DNA from: Heligmosomoides polygyrus polygyrus
Lineage: Eukaryota; Nematoda; Chromadorea; Rhabditida; Heligmosomidae
Direction of reading: 5' to 3'
Length of the DNA: 64,000 nucleotides
Assembly (NCBI GenBank): GCA_947396885.1
Contig: OX377205.1
Coordinates: 50,080,676 to 50,144,675 of the forward strand
Shown: one piece after another, positions 47,591 through 57,325 of the stretch
How positions within the stretch are numbered: the first letter of the stretch is position 1
How the letters are laid out: every line of letters begins with the position of its first letter
Translations under genes and position numbers: made by a program
Notes under the pieces: generated by a model
What the model was told of the DNA's origin: nothing
The model's database searches: none
What the model saw: only the letters and a program-made list of their open reading frames with translations

Positions 47591-48860
47591 CTTCTTGTTC
47601 TTCTTCTTCTCCTGAGCCTTTGGGTGGCGACAGATCACAAGAACAGAGGACCCCGCGCGGTCGCAGGACCTCTGTTCTTGTGATCTGTCGCCACCTCATC
47701 CTATAAAGGGCGTCATCTGCCGTGGCGCCGACTTCGCCAAGATCTCTCTCGATGACATCCTTCCACCTTTTCCTTGGGGCTCCTCTCGGACGCTTTCCGG
47801 GTGCCTCGAAATCTAGGGCCAACCTTACGGGGTGATTCTCTGGCCTTCTGAGGACGTGTCCGTACCACCTTAGGCGCTGCTCCCTCATCTTCAGCAGGAT
47901 CGGGGCTGTCTTCATCACTGCCCTAACATCCTCGTTTCGCACCCTTTCCCGACGAGTCCATCCGCATGCCCACCTTAGCATCCTCATTTCCGCGGCGTGC
48001 AGTTGCCGCTCCTGCTCCTTACCCAGGGCCCAGCATTCACTGCCATAGAGGAGGGCAGGTCTCACTACTGTTCTATACAGCTTTAAGCGTCCTGGAGCAT
48101 CTACGGTCGCAGAGGATTCCTGTGGACTCCCTACACTTGAGCCAGGCTGCGTTTATCCGTCCCCTGACCGCCTGGTCCACACTTCCTTCCTCGGATAGGT
48201 CACTTCCGAGGTAGCGGAATTCTTCCACCTTCTCGATCGTTTGCCCTTGGCAGTATAGGATCGATCCAGCGTACTGCTCAGAGCTGATGAACTTCGTCTT
48301 CTTCACGTTCAGCCGTAGGACCTTGTCTGCGTGGGCTCTCTGCCACAGCTGCACCTTCGGCTTCAGCTATTCCTGGTTGTCGGCTACTAGGGCGATGTCG
48401 TCCGCGTAGAGGATCGTTCTGAGAGGGCCTTCCTTAAGATGGTTCACTATAGAGTAGCGTCAGCAGGAAGAGGAACGGGCTCAGAGCCGACCCTTGGTGT
48501 ACCCCACTGTGATGTCCACTTTCCTCGTCACCCCATGTGGAGTTCGTATCGCCGCTTTCGAGCCCTCGTACATGTCCCTTATGACCGTGATCAGACGTTC
48601 CGAGACACCGCTCCCTCGAAGGGCCTTCCAGAGTACGACCCGGGGCAACCTGTCGTAGGCTTTCTACAGGTCCAGAAATGCTAGGTAGCAGGGTTTTCGT
48701 TTTTCCCGATATTTCTCCACCACCTGACGAGTGATGAAGATGGCGTCTGTGGTGGAACTCTCGGGCATAAAGCCCCACTGCACCTGGGAGATGGGGACTA
48801 TCTCCCTCAGCCTCGAGTCGACCAGTCGTTCGTTGATCTTCATCGTGTGTGAGATAAAGA
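47591..48860 (-). pseudogene. 5'-truncated RTE-like LINE, second subfamily
   Basis: Read on -: TMKINERLVDSRLREIV, YREKRKPCYLAFLDL (motif A), [13 protein letters not shown] (motif B), ILYADDIAL (YADD, near 48395-48420), [67 protein letters not shown] and RPRGAPRKRWKDV. The 3' end has GAA-type repeats. A perfect 16-bp duplication CTGTAAAGTACAACAT flanks it (47575-47590 and 48861-48876). Frameshifts near 48660 and 48440 and a stop after YADD inactivate it. A 27-bp perfect hairpin lies near its 3' end. Confidence 0.92.
47623..47695. repeat. perfect 27-bp inverted repeat in the LINE 3' end
   Basis: The arm at 47623-47649 is exactly complementary to 47669-47695 with a 19-nt loop. One arm encodes the normal RWRQITRTE end of the LINE protein, and the other is an inverted duplicate read as VLCSCDLSPP. 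Confidence 0.9.
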
Positions 48861-48876
48861 CTGTAAAGTACAACAT

Positions 48877-50312
48877 GCGAACAAACAAAATGCTGCAACA
48901 GTGAGATACACCAATGCTTTGTTTAGAATATGGTCAACCACCTGGGAGTCTACCCCTACCTTTCTTACCGAAAATATGGTACTGCGCAGAAGGTGGATAT
49001 GCGAAGGGGCTGAAACGTGCACGTGCATTCCGAAAACCACCTCGAAGTGGGCGCCCTTGTAGCGGCTCCCTCTCTCGTGATGGCTCCGTTGCGGGTACTT
49101 CCTGGAGTTCGAAGGTGAAATCAGCGTTAACGAATTCCTTGAGCGCGTTCATGAAATCTCTCACAACTCCTTTATAATAGACACCATCAGGTGACGACCG
49201 GCTGTGCTTTCCTACGCTCTTACAAGGTTCCTCTGTACTGACAACTGTTGGCATATTGTTTAGCACTAACTTATTGGTGCCTGCTGTCATGTCCTTGATA
49301 ACTGACATGAGTTCTCCCATGCCGATTTGATTAGCATCCCATGCGGTGGGGCTACTGCTATCTCTTCGCCACGCGGTGGGGCTACTGCTATCAATTTGGT
49401 TCCATTACGAACCAGCGAGGCTATTCGGCTACAGACTTCCAGCCACAACGCTCGCTCAATCTTTCTATCAGACATGGGTCGACGAAAATGATGGCTCTTG
49501 CTGAGCGGTTACTGACTAAGTAAACGATTTCCGCAATGCTTACATACACTAGCAACTCGACATTCTCCGATGCTTGGTACGATTCCTGTATTTTTCGGAA
49601 TCCAGACGGCAGTAGAATGAGCATCGGGCGTTGTGAATCATCCATTTTAACGTCCTTCCAAGAGTAGCGTGTCGCGAAGCGAAGACGGAGTTCATGACGT
49701 CATTCAGTTGGTTGATGTCGATTCCGGTTCCTCCGTCGTATAGAAACTGGATGTGACCGCCGTCGTGCTGCATAAGGGCAGGAAACACGTGTGCACAGTT
49801 GTCCTTGTAGAATGCGTAAGCCTTTTGGACGCCTTCGAACGTGACGAGGTTGTGGTTCAGGTCATTCGTGAGGATTTGACGTCTGTCCGCTTGCTTCTCG
49901 TGCTCAAATATCGCCAGTTGAAATGCGTTATTGAATCGCAGGTTGGCGACTCCCTGGTCGGCGTGGGACATCTTTGAAGGTCATTCCTCTAACAAAGCAA
50001 TGGAAATTGTAGTTCAGCTCCGTATCGAATTCACTGCCGGCGCACGACTAGAACAGACTCAGAGCGGACGTCTCTTTTCCATCAGGCGTTGCTCTGAAAC
50101 AAGAAACTTTCTTGGGTCTTCTTCTCACCCTCTTAGTTTTTGTATTTAATGGCTCATTGCCCATTTCTTTGACAACACACCCTCTTCTTCTAAGAGTTTC
50201 TCATTGCTGTGCGTACTTTTCGTCAACGCTGGACACGCAGCTATGTTAGGATCGGGCGCTTTTCTCAAACTGACTTCTTCTCTGCCCTTGTCTGGGCTTA
50301 AACCTTCTTCAC
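48877..50312 (-). pseudogene. unidentified coding-like remnant, possibly retroelement gag
   Basis: On -, a 140-codon frame (49971-49549, starting MSHADQGVANLRFNNAFQLA) overlaps frames that read ENVELLVYVSIAEIVYLV, RSARAIIFVDPCLIERLSER (49645-49421) and MGELMSVIKDMTAGTNKL, YYKGVVRDFMNALKEFVNAD (49320-48934). Composition looks protein-like, but stops and frameshifts break it. A duplicated CCACCGCGTGG-type unit of about 32 bp lies at 49339-49395. It lies next to gag/protease debris of the same orientation, hence the guess. I do not recognise the protein. Confidence 0.35.
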
Positions 50313-50315
50313 TTA

Positions 50316-51797
50316 CAAGGGAAGGGTCTGAAGCGTATGTCTGAACGGGGAGAGCGAGTCATATAGGGAGAATCTTCATCCCTCAATTGGTTTGAAAATG
50401 TGTTTTTTGCCAAGTCGTTAAACCCAAGGAGTAGGGGGTCACAATGGAATACGGCGCAGCACGCGTTTGGGGGTCATGTACGCCCGTGATGCTTCTGCAG
50501 CCAGTGACTCGGAGCGCAGGTGGGTAGGGGTTGACTCATGCGAGAGAGGTCAGGGGTTTGGCTCCTCTGCGTTGCTGCACTTTTGCATTTCAACTGATTG
50601 GAAGAGATTTGGGGATTCTGACGTCTATACCATTTTCAGACGTTTTCTGCGCATTTTTCCATCGATACCTTGTGGTATTCAACATGGTGATGTATAAATG
50701 TTCAACACCAGTGATACACAGGTACAAAGTGCATGAAGCACCACTGGGCACCTTACGGGTAGCGTATAAAGGCTACAGGCTCCTCATAGTCTGTTTCCAT
50801 ACATGGACCAAAGGCCTCAGGAAAAACAATCCTACTCGGATTTTCAAAGGAGACCACGTTGTGACGACGCCGGTGGTTCAAATGAGAAACGAGAATGTGC
50901 GGATCCCGTAAACTAAGCTAAACGGCATCGATACACTCTTTCCCTCATGTCTGCCTGTCACCTGGAAATCAGAGGTCTGCTGAAGGTTTTCTAGAACCTA
51001 GCACCAACAATGTCCACTGACGGTCGAGTGTTGATTTATCTGCTCACGCTGAAATGTGGCCCACCTTTAGTCGAGGAATCTTCGAGGGAAGAAATCAAAT
51101 TGGCCGAACGGATGGCCAGCATACTCAAGGACTTCGAAGCACGTCAACTTGAAGTTGACGAAGACGAACAGCTGGAAGTGGTGGAAGAAGAAGAAGAAGA
51201 TTGAGATCCGCAAGATGAACTGATGGACGTGGAGAGGCAAGCAAGCAGTGGGCAGATGACAACGTTTTCAGGTGGAACTCTTGTTTCGGAGGAAAGGGTA
51301 AGTCTTCTTGGATTTGGATTTTATTGGATTTCGGTTACGTGCTCATAACCATGGAGGAAAACACCGCAATTCACTACACAGGCACTTTGCGCCTGTGTAT
51401 CACTGGTGCTGAACATTTATCACCATGTTGAATACCACAGCGTACAGCTGGAAAAATGCGCAGAAAACGTCTGAAAATGGTGTAGACGTCAGAATCCCCA
51501 AATCTCAACCAATCAGTTGAAATGTAAAAATGCAGCAGCGAAGAGGAACCAAACCCCTGGCCTCCCTCGCACGAGTCAACCCTCTGCCCACCTGCGCTCA
51601 GAGCCACTGGCTGCAGACGCATCGCGGGCGTACAAGACCCCCAAAGTTGTGCTGCGCCCTATTCCATTGTGACCCCTACTCCTTGGGTTTGGCGACTTGG
51701 CAACAAATAAACGCATTTTCCAACCAATTGAGGGTGAGGATTCTCCCCATATGACTCGCTCCCCCCATCCAGACATACGCTTCAGACCATTCCATTG
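50316..51797. mobile_element. Tc5-like element 3, 1.48 kb, rearranged and non-autonomous
   Basis: The ends CAAGGGAAGGGTCTGAAGC (left) and its inverted counterpart (right, CTTCAGACCATTCCATTG) are flanked by TTA on both sides (50313-50315, 51798-51800). That fits the TNA target duplication known for Tc5/Tc4. The arms of about 415 bp (50316-50735 and 51383-51797) are inverted copies. Inside are a degraded C-terminal Cys/His exon on - (50880-50705) and an N-terminal exon on + (51010-51300) in opposite orientation, so the interior is rearranged. Confidence 0.8.
51010..51300 (+). pseudogene. Tc5-like transposase N-terminal exon (copy 3)
   Basis: Starts MSTDGRVLIYLLTLKCGPPL, then EEIKLAERMASILKDFEARQ, EVDEDEQLEVVEEEEED, a TGA, then DPQDELMDVERQ and TTFSGGTLVSEERV before a GTAAGT donor at 51299. 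It is the best preserved of the three copies; a (GAA)n stretch precedes the stop. Function is as for the copy at 45488. Confidence 0.55.
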
Positions 51798-51879
51798 TTA
51801 GAACCCTATTATTGGGCCGCAATTCAGCATCGTTCTGATTTTGTGTAGAGATTATGGTAAGTGTTCGAACATCACGTAA

Positions 51880-52980
51880 AGGTACATTGTCCTTGTCTTT
51901 GACAGCGGCGTGTTGAACCACGTTCATAAAATTACTTATCATCACTCGTTTGGCACATCAACCTTGCTTTGACACAAGAACTAATTCTAAGCAAAATCTT
52001 TGAGCACATTAGTATCGAGCACGATATCATCTATACCTTTTCCTACATAGCAGGAGACACGCTTCTGCACTCCTCTCAAAGTAATTTCAAGCAAATGCTG
52101 TCTACCAGATCCATGAGATTGCCGGAGGCGTCGCGTACTCTGCCTTCTGGGCTGTCAATCCGCTCGACATAAGCGTCTTCCTTGCTCTAACGCTGTTTCG
52201 AAGAAACTCTGTGGTATTATGGTAACCTCTCACCCTGTGTCTAGAAGAGCTGTTGCGTATTTAGAAACAAGGTGGACTTTCTCTGTCAGTTTGTGTCCCA
52301 AGAACTTACTCCACTCACTGTTTTGCACTTTGGACGTAGAGCAGGATAACTTCTCAACAGTCGCAGTGAAATATATTCCTTTATTTTGCTCTTGGCCTTC
52401 AGGGCCTAGTTTGGAACCTTTTGTTACACTACACTGGCTCACTAAGTGCCCAATTTTACCACATCCATAACACTTACGACTACTCGCAGGTTTCGCGTTA
52501 CCTGAATGTGAAATAACTTCATCAGATGTTTACGCATAGGTCTCGCTTACGCATTCTTTACGATGACTGGAGAAGAATTTTCCAGATGCGTAAGATTTTT
52601 CTACCACCTTGCTATATTTATTTGTTGCTTCTCCATTCCAAAAATTCTTCCGCGAATCTACGACTTCTTTCAAGGCGTAATGCGACCTCCTTTACTTTCT
52701 CGTATACTTCGCTTCTATCTGATTTTTCAAGCGCCTCAGCTAAATTGTAGCTTTCGTTCCAAGGCGCAAGTTGCCTGAATAGTATTTCGGCTTTTTGTAG
52801 CGGAACTGCAGCTGAAGGCATGTTTTGGGATGCTTTACTTGCGAGCTTCTCTAACACTAAGCAAAAGTCGACGACGGACTGACCATCCCTTATAGTAATT
52901 GTACGCAGCTCGCTTAAGGCTTTTACACATACGCCGTTACTGTCCCTCGCTCTTCCATAGCCCCAACTACTTCCTGGGCC
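51880..52980 (-). pseudogene. LTR-retrotransposon gag and protease fragment
   Basis: On -: ALSELRTITIRDGQSVVDFC, VLEKLASKASQNMPSAAVPL and AEALEKSDRSEVYEKVKEVA (gag-like helices). A CCHC knuckle CYGCGKIGHLVSQC (C-x2-C-x4-H-x4-C) lies at about 52422-52473, and an aspartic-protease start ALLDTG then EVTIIPQSFF at 52190-52245. The residue after DTG is a stop (TGA) where Ser or Ala is expected. No RT or integrase follows, and no LTRs were identified. Confidence 0.7.
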
Positions 52981-52983
52981 CTT

Positions 52984-53126
52984 GGATCGCGGGCACACAA
53001 GACCCCCAAACTCGTGATGCGCAGTATCCCATTGTGACCCCCTACTCCTTGGGTTTAACAAATTGGCAAAAAATAAACACATTTCCATACTAACTGAGGG
53101 GTGGGAATTCTCCCTATATGAGTTGC
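52984..53126. mobile_element. Tc5-like right-arm fragment, left part of a split copy
   Basis: GCGGGCACACAAGACCCCCA through CTCCCTATATGAGTTGCT matches the right arm of Tc5-like element 3. The arm is interrupted at 53127 by the hAT element and resumes at 58471-58499 (TCAGACATAGGCTTCAGACC then CTTCCCTTG). Confidence 0.8.
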
Positions 53127-53413
53127 TCCCCCGTCAGGGTCAAGCATGAGGTGCGATTTTTGAAGAAAGTTTACGACCCCCCCCCCTTCCGAAGCAGGTT
53201 TGGTACGACCTCCCCCCTTGCCTCCATCTCTGGTTTATTTCTTATCTGTTATCATTTTTCAACCAACTTTTTATGTGATTTTTGTGCCCATTATTAGGTT
53301 CTTCTTTCCAGGTGTGGCTTCGACACTGTAGAGATTCCGGCGCAGCATCGTTCTCTGAGGAGGACATGTTGGCATTGACTGATTAAATGGCTTGATTGAT
53401 TAAAGCACAGAAT

Positions 53414-53727
53414 TGAGATGGAGTCGCGGCGATGAGTTTTGCAGAGCGACGCGAAAGAATTTGAACCTCTCAGCGCTCGACGCATCGCCCATCGCTCTGC
53501 AAGGGAATGCAACGGCGATCCGTCCAGGACTGACGCTAAACACCGCGCGCGACGCGAAAAAGTATGCTATGCCCGCGATGGGCGCTGGAAGCCATCGCGC
53601 ATCCCGACCGGCACTGTTGCGACGGCCGCGGCGAAGGTTCCTTTGACTATTCGAGCGCGTGCGGCGGAATGGCCATGAACTGAGCACCGCGATGGCATCG
53701 CGGCGGTGGAAGTATGCCCCCGGCCTT
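53414..53727. repeat. GC-rich dispersed repeat, copy 2
   Basis: Nearly identical to 28038-28353 through most of its length (GAGTTTTGCAGAGCGACGCG, AACACCGCGCGCGACGCGAA, GGAAGTATGCCCCCGGCC). The two copies are 25 kb apart in the same orientation. It is non-coding. Confidence 0.8.
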
Positions 53728-54089
53728 ACGGCCTTACAAGATTTTTTGAAGGGCTCCTCGAATCGCTGACGGAGTCGCAACCCAAGGATGGACTTCTCGC
53801 GAAAAAATTTTCTACCTTCTGAAGGAAAGTACATCATAGAATGAAATTGTACCATATAAAATTCTAAGCCGTGATTATTGTACAATAAAAGAAAACCAAC
53901 CTTCTTCGCAGCAATCTTCGATATGATTAGGGCGAACGTTTTCAAAATTTTTGTTTTTCATGAAAAATTAATTATTTTCTTCCTAAAACAGACTACCTAC
54001 GCAGTTAAAATTCTGCTACAGACCGTTTCCAGCCTTGACCAATACACAATGAAAAAATCATGAATTTCTGAATTTCTGAAACAAAGAAC

Positions 54090-54713
54090 AAGTTGGCCTC
54101 TGGTGAATACTGCACCGACGTCACTGGAACGACAAAATTTGACTTTCACAAAAACTATCATAACTCGGTAAGTTTTTCAAAATTTGAAGAGGGCAAAAAC
54201 TTCTTTAAAAAATAGAAAAGAGCTTTCTTATCGTATAAAAAACAGCCATCAAAAAAGAGGTCTTCATGCGGGCGCTTAGGGTTCGACTTTTGACCGAAAA
54301 ATTTAAAAGGTTTTGTATAAATAATCCTAGCTCAGTAATTTTTCGAATTTTGAAAAAGCCAAGAGCTTTTTGAAAACTAGAGGAAATGGGCTTTCTTACC
54401 ATATATGAATCTGTTTCGAAGAAAGGAATCTTCATGCGTGGCGGGGGAGCCATTTTTGGTCGGGTTTTGCAGAAATACTTCCCAAAAATCGCACCCTCCA
54501 CCCCCCCCCCGTCGCGCATGAAGATCCCTTTTTTTCAAAACAGATTCATATATGGTAAGAAAGCCCATTTCCTCTAATTTTTAAAAAGCTCTTGGCTTTT
54601 TGACTTTCGAGAAACTTACCGAGTTATGGTCGTTTTTGTGGAGTCGGTCCCAGTTTCTATGGTCGATTTTGCACCGACGTCGTTGGAACGACTTTACAAA
54701 AACGATCATAACT
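54090..54713. repeat. palindromic repeat unit, left copy
   Basis: CTAGAGGAAATGGGCTTTCT with ACCATATATGAATCTG at about 54380-54413 is mirrored at 54541-54580. A CATGAAGATCCC inversion and a C-run lie between them. The segment TGCACCGACGTC-x-TGGAACGAC occurs at 54110 and again at 54670 as a direct repeat. A similar unit follows at 56640-57110. Confidence 0.7.
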
Positions 54714-54831
54714 CGTAGTAGTTCTACCTTGAACTCTTGGCGAGGTTGGTAACAGCGTTTATTATGCTTAGGTTTCGGCAAGATCGCCTTCTTCAGAGTC
54801 TGAAAGAAAACAAACCTAAGTGTGACCCCGC

Positions 54832-55029
54832 GACCAAGGGTCTTCTCCACCCTACTGGATTTTGAGATCAATTAGAAGTACACAAAATGATTAGGAGACA
54901 GCAATCGACCTCGCCTAACCAAGGATCGCCAGGCGATCCTTGGTTAGGTGAGGTCGATTGCTGTCTCCTACTCATTTTGTGTACGTTAATTGGTCTCAAA
55001 ATCCAGTAGGGTTGAGGAGACCCTTGGTC
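54832..55029. repeat. near-perfect long palindrome (about 99-nt arms, 1-nt spacer)
   Basis: 54832-54930 and 54932-55029 are inverted copies with few mismatches (GACCAAGGGTCT, CCCTACTGGATTTTGAGA, GGAGACAGCAATCGACCT, CTAACCAAGGATCGCC). The centre is AAGGATCGCC-A-GGCGATCCTT. Confidence 0.9.
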
Positions 55030-55039
55030 AAGTGGTCTA

Positions 55040-55295
55040 CGGAGAAAATGCCCGAATCTCACGGCGCGCGTTGCGTGCGGAGAAAATGCCCGAAATAGAG
55101 AGAAAATGCCCGCAAGCAGGGGAGAAAATGCCCGCGACCAGGGGAGAAAATGCCCGCCACCAGGGAGAAAATGCCCGCAACCAAGGGAGAAAATGCCTGC
55201 GACCAGGGGAGAAAATGCCCGCCACCAGGGAGAAAATGCCCGCAACCAGGGGAGAAAATGCCCGCAACCAAGGGAGAAAACGCCCGCGACCAGCA
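55040..55295 (+). repeat. 21-22 bp minisatellite, 11 units
   Basis: Eleven units of the form GGGAGAAAATGCCCGC(G/A/C)ACCA(G/A). The first two are longer or diverged, and the AAAATGCC core is nearly invariant. It lies between the palindrome and the 1-kb centre. Confidence 0.9.
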
Positions 55296-56324
55296 GTCTA
55301 TTTCCGCAACGTTTCATTCCTATCAAAGCTCTAATAAGAATTTGATCGCAAAATTTCATGTTCGAAAAACACTCTATATTTCAAGAAGGCCTTGAAAGAT
55401 TTTTGGCAGGTGCTACACCGTAGGTTCTGGTCATTTTAATAGGGTTTCTAGTAAAACCTATGTTGCAACTAACCATTCAGATATTTAAATCCTTTATTCA
55501 GATACGTGGAAATTTCAGAAAAACAGCAACAAAGCGAATCAAAATAGAAGTCCTATACTGAGAAAAACTTCAATAAAAAAGATCACAACAGGTATTTACG
55601 ATGCCAACGGTGTATCAGATGAGAATCACTTGGAAAGCAGTGAATGTTGAAATATCTATGTTCAAATCCTGTTTTAGTAAAGAAGGAAATGATTGGTCAA
55701 AAATGAAGAATTCATCAGAAAGACTCAGTAAAACCTCAGTAAAACCTAAAAACCAATTTGTAAATAAATTCCCAAACAAATTCTGCCATTTTTTCATTTT
55801 CCACTTCTCATGACTTCGAAGTGCATGCAGCTTACTGTTCACTCCATGTGGCGTTCATGTGGCTCAAAAACAAACTCAAAAGTTGAGGTGGCCTACAGTT
55901 CACAGCTCAATGCTTCGAAAAGTTATTCTATGTTACCAGGTTCCGTTGATGTGCTTGTTTTCTAGTTTTACGTTCTAGAAATTGAGATCTGGGCGAAAAC
56001 GCTTCTTTCGCTCCTTTCAGTGTTTTCAAGTGTTTTTTTTTACAAAAAACACCGTTGGTACTAATTTAACCGTTGAGCATGCCTGTTGTAACGAGAATCT
56101 TTCCTCATATTCTCCAAAGCTTCTCTATCACGGTAAGGCCATCAAGTCTGCTAGGGAATCCAAATGATGGTGCCAGGGTTTCAGCTGCCACGCCCACAAT
56201 TTCTCATGCCCTTTACTCGACGGCATGACAAAAATACTGTATCCCTGTCCACGTGATTACCATGTGTTTTGTTATAGTGGTTGTTGCTTTGGACCCTGTC
56301 GAAAACCGTTTAGTGGCCGCAGAT

Positions 56325-56490
56325 ATTTTCTCCCCTGGCTGTGGGCATTTTCTCCCCTGGTCGCGGGCATTTTCTCCCCCTAGTTGCGGGCATTTTCTCC
56401 CCTGGTCGCGGGCATTTTCTCCCCTGGTTGCGGGCATTTTCTCGCACCAAAACAGACGCGGCGCGGTTCGGGCATTTTCTCTCGTAATGT
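56325..56490 (-). repeat. inverted minisatellite array, about 7 units
   Basis: The same unit as at 55040-55295, on the opposite strand (GGCATTTTCTCCCCTGG on +). The outermost unit has a GGCGCGG-containing insertion comparable to the outermost unit of the left array, so the arrays are arms of one inverted structure. Confidence 0.88.
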
Positions 56491-56639
56491 GGTCAAGTGG
56501 TTACACTTAGGTTTGTTTCCTTTCAGCCTTTTAAGAAGGCGATGTCGCCGAAACGTAAACCTAATAAACGCTGTTACCAACCTTGCTAAGAGTTCAAGAA
56601 GAACTACTACGAAATCGAGATCATGCCGAGGTTCATAGA

Positions 56640-57115
56640 AAGATCACAACTCGGTTACTTTTTCGAAATTCAAAAAAGTCAAAGGCTTTTTCAAAACTAG
56701 AGGAAATGGGCTTTTCTACCATATATGCTGTTTCGAAAAAAGGGATCTTCATGCGCGGCGAGGATGCGGTTTTTGGTTGGTTTTTGCGAAAATACTTGCC
56801 AAAAATCGCACCCCCCCCCGACGCGCGTGAAGATCATTTTTTTCGAAACAGTTCATGTATGTTAAGGAAGCCCATTTCCTCTAGTTTTCAAAATGCTCTC
56901 GGCTTCTCCAAAAATCGAAAAACTTACCGAAATAAGATTATTTATACAAAATCGCCTCAATTTTTTCACTCAAAAATCGAAGGCTCCCGCCCCGTATGGA
57001 GACCACTCTTTTGGAAAATTGCTCTTATATCTTTAGAAAGCAATTTTGTCTAGTTTCTAAAAAGCCATTGACTTTTTTAAATTTTGCAAAACTTACCGAG
57101 TAATAGTCATTTTTG
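56640..57115. repeat. palindromic repeat unit, right copy
   Basis: This shares ATCACAACTCGG, CTAGAGGAAATGGGCTTTTC, ACCATATATG, CAAAAATCGCACCCCCC and AAGCCCATTTCCTCTAG with 54152-54600. The inner inversion is again visible. Confidence 0.65.
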
Positions 57116-57163
57116 TAGAAGTCGAATTTCGTCCAACCGATGATGTCGGTGCCATATCGATCA

Positions 57164-57325
57164 GGGGCCGGATTCATCAACAATTAAACCTGCGGTATGC
57201 GGGGTATAAGGTGTAGAGATAAGATAAGAGTCAGGCAGAGATAAGGCAGAATTCAGAGACGCAGGCTTCATCGTGGTTATCTCTACTCCTATACCTGCGG
57301 GTTAGTCATTGATGAATCCGGCCCC
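57164..57325. repeat. MITE, GGCCGGATTCATC family, copy D
   Basis: GGGGCCGGATTCATCAACAA at the left is mirrored by GTCATTGATGAATCCGGCCC at the right. The interior TAAGAGTCAGGCAGAGATAA matches copy B (10100) in inverse orientation. It is inserted within the hAT element. Confidence 0.85.

Larger units (their letters stand above)
54714..56615. mobile_element. foldback-like element with minisatellite arms
   Basis: The outer arms 54714-54825 and 56497-56615 are inverted copies (CTTGAACTCTTGGCGAGGTT, AACAGCGTTTATTA, ACAAACCTAAGTGT). Next inward, arrays of a 21-22 bp unit (GGGAGAAAATGCCCGCGACC-type) run in opposite orientations at 55040-55295 and 56325-56490. The left side also holds a 99-bp palindrome. 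The central 1 kb (55300-56320) shows no gene, and a C-terminal or transposase motif was not found. Confidence 0.6.

Noticed and set aside
55040..55295. Regularly spaced short repeats resembling a CRISPR array
   Set aside because: Units are contiguous 21-22 bp tandem copies without unique spacers, in a eukaryotic repeat element with a mirror copy at 56325-56490. This is a minisatellite.
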